This document shows positions 61,491-64,000 of a stretch of DNA of 64,000 nucleotides, in pieces. Both the position numbers and the translations under genes were made by a program. Origin of the DNA: Methanoculleus receptaculi. GTDB lineage: Archaea; Halobacteriota; Methanomicrobia; Methanomicrobiales; Methanoculleaceae. The notes beneath the pieces were generated by a model. It did not search any database. It had not been told where the DNA came from and saw nothing but the letters and a program-made list of their open reading frames with translations. How positions within the stretch are numbered: the first letter of the stretch is position 1; each line of letters opens with the position of its first letter. The stretch covers positions 310,001 through 374,000 of the forward strand of contig NZ_CP137642.1 in the NCBI RefSeq assembly GCF_033472595.1, read 5' to 3'.

Positions 61491-64000
61491 GGTTGAGCCG
61501 TAAGTCAACACAGACGACGCTGTTCGGGGAGTTTGTCCCCACATTCCCGAAGGTCAGGACGTCGCGGGGCTACCTTCTTGACTGGGACAGGAACCGGATC
61601 ATCAGACAGATCGTGGAGGAGACCCGGCTTGTCGAGGTCTTCTACGGCTACAAGGGGGCCGATGAGGAGACGGCAAAGGAGATTGCCCGACTGGTCGAGA
61701 AGAAGATCCAGATGCTGGGACTCCAGTCGCTCTCAGGGCCGCTGATCCGCGAGATCGTCAACATGACGCTCCTTGAGCGCGGCCTGATCCCCTACCGCAA
61801 CGTCTGCACAAGGGTGGGAACCCCTGTTTTCGATGCTCACCTCATCGATGTAGGGCGGGGGTTTGAGGCGCACGACAACGCCAACCTCCAGGAGAATGCA
61901 GAGACCTCACACAAGAAGAAGGCTGACAAGATCAGCAAGGAGCAGTACCTCCTGCAACTCCCCCCCGACCTTGCGGACCACCACCTCCGGGGAGATCTCC
62001 ACATCCACGACCTGGAATACTTTGGGACCCGCCCGTTCTGTATAGACGGGAGCACGGTCATACCCGCGCGGATGGCGGGCCGCACCCGAAGCATCCGTCC
62101 CGACGAACTCCCGATCGACGGTGATGAATGGCGCCCGGATGACCTCTCCGTGCTCACCCCAAAGGGCTGGAGACGCGTTACGAAGGTGACCCGTCGCCGG
62201 GTGAACCCGGGCGAGATGCTCAGGATCCGGACGTCGGGCGGGCGGTCGCTGATGGTCACCGGCGAGCACCGGATCCCGGTGCAGACCGCCGAAGGGATGA
62301 CCATCCGCCGTGCCGACGAAGTACGCACCGGGGACACCCTCTACAGGATCTCCGCGACCGACGCCCTCCGCGGGGAGACGATCGAGGCGATCGATCTCGT
62401 GCGGGAACTGCCCGTCTCGGTGCCGGCCCACCTCCTCGAGAACGTCTACGTCCGCGGCGCTCAGGAGATCTTTGCCGATACGATCCGGAGCGGGCAGGCA
62501 GCTTCCTACGCCGCTATCTCGCGGGTGCTCGGCGTCGAGCACCGGAAACAGTGGTACACACGCGGAATCATGCCCATCGCACTCTTCAGCACGTTCTGCA
62601 GCCGTTACGGCGTCGAGGACTATGCCGGGGTCACAATCGGAGTCACCGGGAGCGAGCACGAGCTGCCCGCCCTTCTCGCGCTTACGCCTGAACTCATCCG
62701 TCTCCTGGGGTTCTTCGTCTCGGAAGGCAACTACAACGTCGCCCCGGAGGTCGGACAGTACAACCTCGCGATAACCGAGAACAATCAGGCGCCTGCGATC
62801 CAGGCCGCGGCATGCGCTGTCCTGAACACCTATGCAACGATCACCGGCGGCACCCCCGACACCACGACCATCTACGGGGTCGAGGCGGAGCGCAACCGGG
62901 CCCTGCAGGTCTACTTCGGCGGAAAAGCAGGTTACCTGCTCTTCCGCTACGTATTCGGCATCCCGGAGAGGGCAGTCGAAAAACGCCTTCCCTGGATCGT
63001 CTACCACTTAAACGATGTGCTCCTCCACGAGTTCCTCTCCGCCCTCTTCACCGCCGGCGGCTCGGTATACTACCGTCCTGAAAAGTCAGACTGCATCGTC
63101 AACTACACCACCGCATCGCCGACACTCCGACAGGAACTCTCGCTCCTCCTCACCGCACTCGGGATGAAACCCCACATCGTCGAACTCTACGCCGATAACG
63201 AGGACAGGGGGACGCTCTACCGCCTCCAGATCAACGGGCGCAAGAACGTCGAGGCGTTCGCCCGGTACGCCACGTTCCTTGACTCGCGGCAGGACCACAT
63301 CGACGGGTTCCTCTCCGCAGTGAAGGGAGGGCGGACTGCCGAGCGGGAGGAGACCGCCGTCGAGATCGCTCCGGCGGACCCCACCGGTGCGTACGTCTAC
63401 GATCTCTTCATCGACGGCGACGGGGCTGAGGAGAGCCACACGTTTTTCGCATCCGACGGCCTCTTAATCCACAACTGCCAGGACTGGGACCTGCGCTACT
63501 TCTTCTACTACGGTCTGATGCCTGATGGCAACGGTACAAAAGCCTCTGTTGCCGGCCCGGCAAAGAGGGCGGAGGTGGCGGTTCTCCACGCGGTCAAGGC
63601 GCTCGGCTCCGCCCAGACAAACTTCGCCGGCGGCCAGGGCTACTACAACTTCCTGACGTTCCTGGCGCCATACTTTGAGGGGATGGACTACGACGGGATC
63701 AAGCAGCTGATGCAGATGTTCGTCTACGAGATGACCCAGATGATGGTTGCCCGGGGCGGTCAGGTGGTCTTCTCGTCGGTCCAGCTCTCCCCCGGCGTTC
63801 CCACCCTCTGGAAGGACAAGCCCTGCGTCTTCCGCGGCAAGGTCTGGGACGGAAACCAGGCGCCGCTCCGGACATACGGCGAGTTCGAGCGTGAGGTCAG
63901 GCTCCTCTTCAAGGCGCTGATGGAGGTGATGCTCGAGGGTGACTACTGGGGCAAACCGTTCTCCTTCCCGAAACCCGAGATCAGCATCGAGCCCGATTTC
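61487..64000 (+). CDS. nrdD: Anaerobic ribonucleoside-triphosphate reductase with intein (partial at window end)
   Basis: Class III reductase making deoxyribonucleotides from NTPs by a glycyl radical. The N-extein has 184 residues and ends at DLHIHDLEYFGTRPF; the C-extein resumes CQDWDLRYFFYYGLMPDG and goes on with SAQTNFAGGQGYYNFLTFLA and SSVQLSPGVPTL. An intein (62039-63475) interrupts it. No ATP-cone is seen before residue 100. ATG 61487 overlaps the glutaredoxin stop; a TTG at 61493 has better spacing to GGAGG. The gene runs past the window, so the glycyl-radical motif is not seen. Confidence 0.92.
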   Translation, partial: MRLSRKSTQTTLFGEFVPTFPKVRTSRGYLLDWDRNRIIRQIVEETRLVEVFYGYKGADEETAKEIARLVEKKIQMLGLQSLSGPLIREIVNMTLLERGLIPYRNVCTRVGTPVFDAHLIDVGRGFEAHDNANLQENAETSHKKKADKISKEQYLLQLPPDLADHHLRGDLHIHDLEYFGTRPFCIDGSTVIPARMAGRTRSIRPDELPIDGDEWRPDDLSVLTPKGWRRVTKVTRRRVNPGEMLRIRTSGGRSLMVTGEHRIPVQTAEGMTIRRADEVRTGDTLYRISATDALRGETIEAIDLVRELPVSVPAHLLENVYVRGAQEIFADTIRSGQAASYAAISRVLGVEHRKQWYTRGIMPIALFSTFCSRYGVEDYAGVTIGVTGSEHELPALLALTPELIRLLGFFVSEGNYNVAPEVGQYNLAITENNQAPAIQAAACAVLNTYATITGGTPDTTTIYGVEAERNRALQVYFGGKAGYLLFRYVFGIPERAVEKRLPWIVYHLNDVLLHEFLSALFTAGGSVYYRPEKSDCIVNYTTASPTLRQELSLLLTALGMKPHIVELYADNEDRGTLYRLQINGRKNVEAFARYATFLDSRQDHIDGFLSAVKGGRTAEREETAVEIAPADPTGAYVYDLFIDGDGAEESHTFFASDGLLIHNCQDWDLRYFFYYGLMPDGNGTKASVAGPAKRAEVAVLHAVKALGSAQTNFAGGQGYYNFLTFLAPYFEGMDYDGIKQLMQMFVYEMTQMMVARGGQVVFSSVQLSPGVPTLWKDKPCVFRGKVWDGNQAPLRTYGEFEREVRLLFKALMEVMLEGDYWGKPFSFPKPEISIEPDF
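62039..63475 (+). other. Intein with LAGLIDADG-type endonuclease in NrdD
   Basis: A 479-residue in-frame insertion that splices out of the protein. Block A begins with Cys (CIDGSTVIPARM). Block B is LMVTGEHRIPVQT, with T-x-x-H. Two LAGLIDADG-like blocks, LIRLLGFFVSEGNY and FLSALFTAGGSVYY, are relaxed forms. Block F/G is AYVYDLFIDGDG and SHTFFASDGLLIHN, followed by Cys of the C-extein. All splice residues (Cys1, penultimate His, terminal Asn, Cys+1) are present, so it should splice. Endonuclease activity is uncertain: the usual acidic residues at the LAGLIDADG ends are a Glu and a Gly. Confidence 0.93.

Noticed and set aside
1-64000. tRNA and rRNA genes
   Set aside because: I looked for T-loop and anticodon-arm patterns and found none convincing by eye; a tRNA-finding program would settle it.

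Overview
The window looks like a chromosome segment of a high-GC methanogenic archaeon of the Methanomicrobiales, most like Methanoculleus. This is an inference from gene content and was not searched. Archaeal markers include an Orc1/Cdc6 gene with origin recognition boxes, a Hel308 helicase, the KEOPS subunit Cgi121, RIO1 kinase with a KH-domain partner, archaeal TyrRS, archaeal GAPDH and CCA enzyme, and a 7S (SRP) RNA. Methanogen markers include a likely MfnE kinase of methanofuran synthesis, the ablA/ablB pair for the osmolyte N-epsilon-acetyl-beta-lysine, DUF3821-type surface proteins and a ferredoxin:thioredoxin reductase-like protein.

Layout. Bases 1-9.7 kb form a degraded accessory island. 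After a ZIP transporter come a truncated gene, a frameshifted IS1634-like element, a truncated IS21 istA/istB remnant, a broken SMC/Rad50-like coiled-coil ATPase, an apparently intact Panacea (DUF4065) + PIN gene pair that resembles a toxin-antitoxin module, and two remnants of DUF4062/AlbA-type ATP-binding regulators. From 9.7 to 25 kb are ordinary genes: a DUF3821 surface protein, an SLC13 carrier, glutaredoxin and FTR-rubredoxin, small regulators, a secreted phospholipase D-like protein, MfnE, zinc ribbon and EF-1beta, malate dehydrogenase, SRP RNA, cardiolipin synthase, a PHP protein, and membrane proteins. At 25.4-26.6 kb a thiC 3' fragment is joined to a decayed IS1182-like transposase.

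From 26.8 to 38 kb: ablB/ablA, surface proteins, alpha-glucan phosphorylase, an ABC exporter, a ROK sugar kinase and small proteins. From 38.5 to 44.8 kb runs a plus-strand information-processing block (GAPDH, TyrRS, RIO1, KH, Hel308, Cgi121). At 45.3-45.8 kb, between moaB and cdc6, is a probable replication origin: oppositely oriented ORB-like boxes around an AT-rich stretch, plus a 17-bp tandem repeat. Further ORB-like boxes lie at 42.08, 49.05 and 49.27 kb.

From 47 to 64 kb: an Lrp regulator and aminotransferase, a flavin reductase, a frameshifted DUF475/TerC gene, a PEBP protein, RNase HI, TrmO, a tungsten aldehyde oxidoreductase opposite a MoaD protein, Mrp/NBP35, glutamine synthetase, CCA-adding enzyme with ThpR, and a glutaredoxin (apparently ATT-started) coupled to an anaerobic ribonucleotide reductase (NrdD). 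NrdD carries a 479-residue intein and runs off the window end. I found no tRNA, rRNA or CRISPR array by eye.
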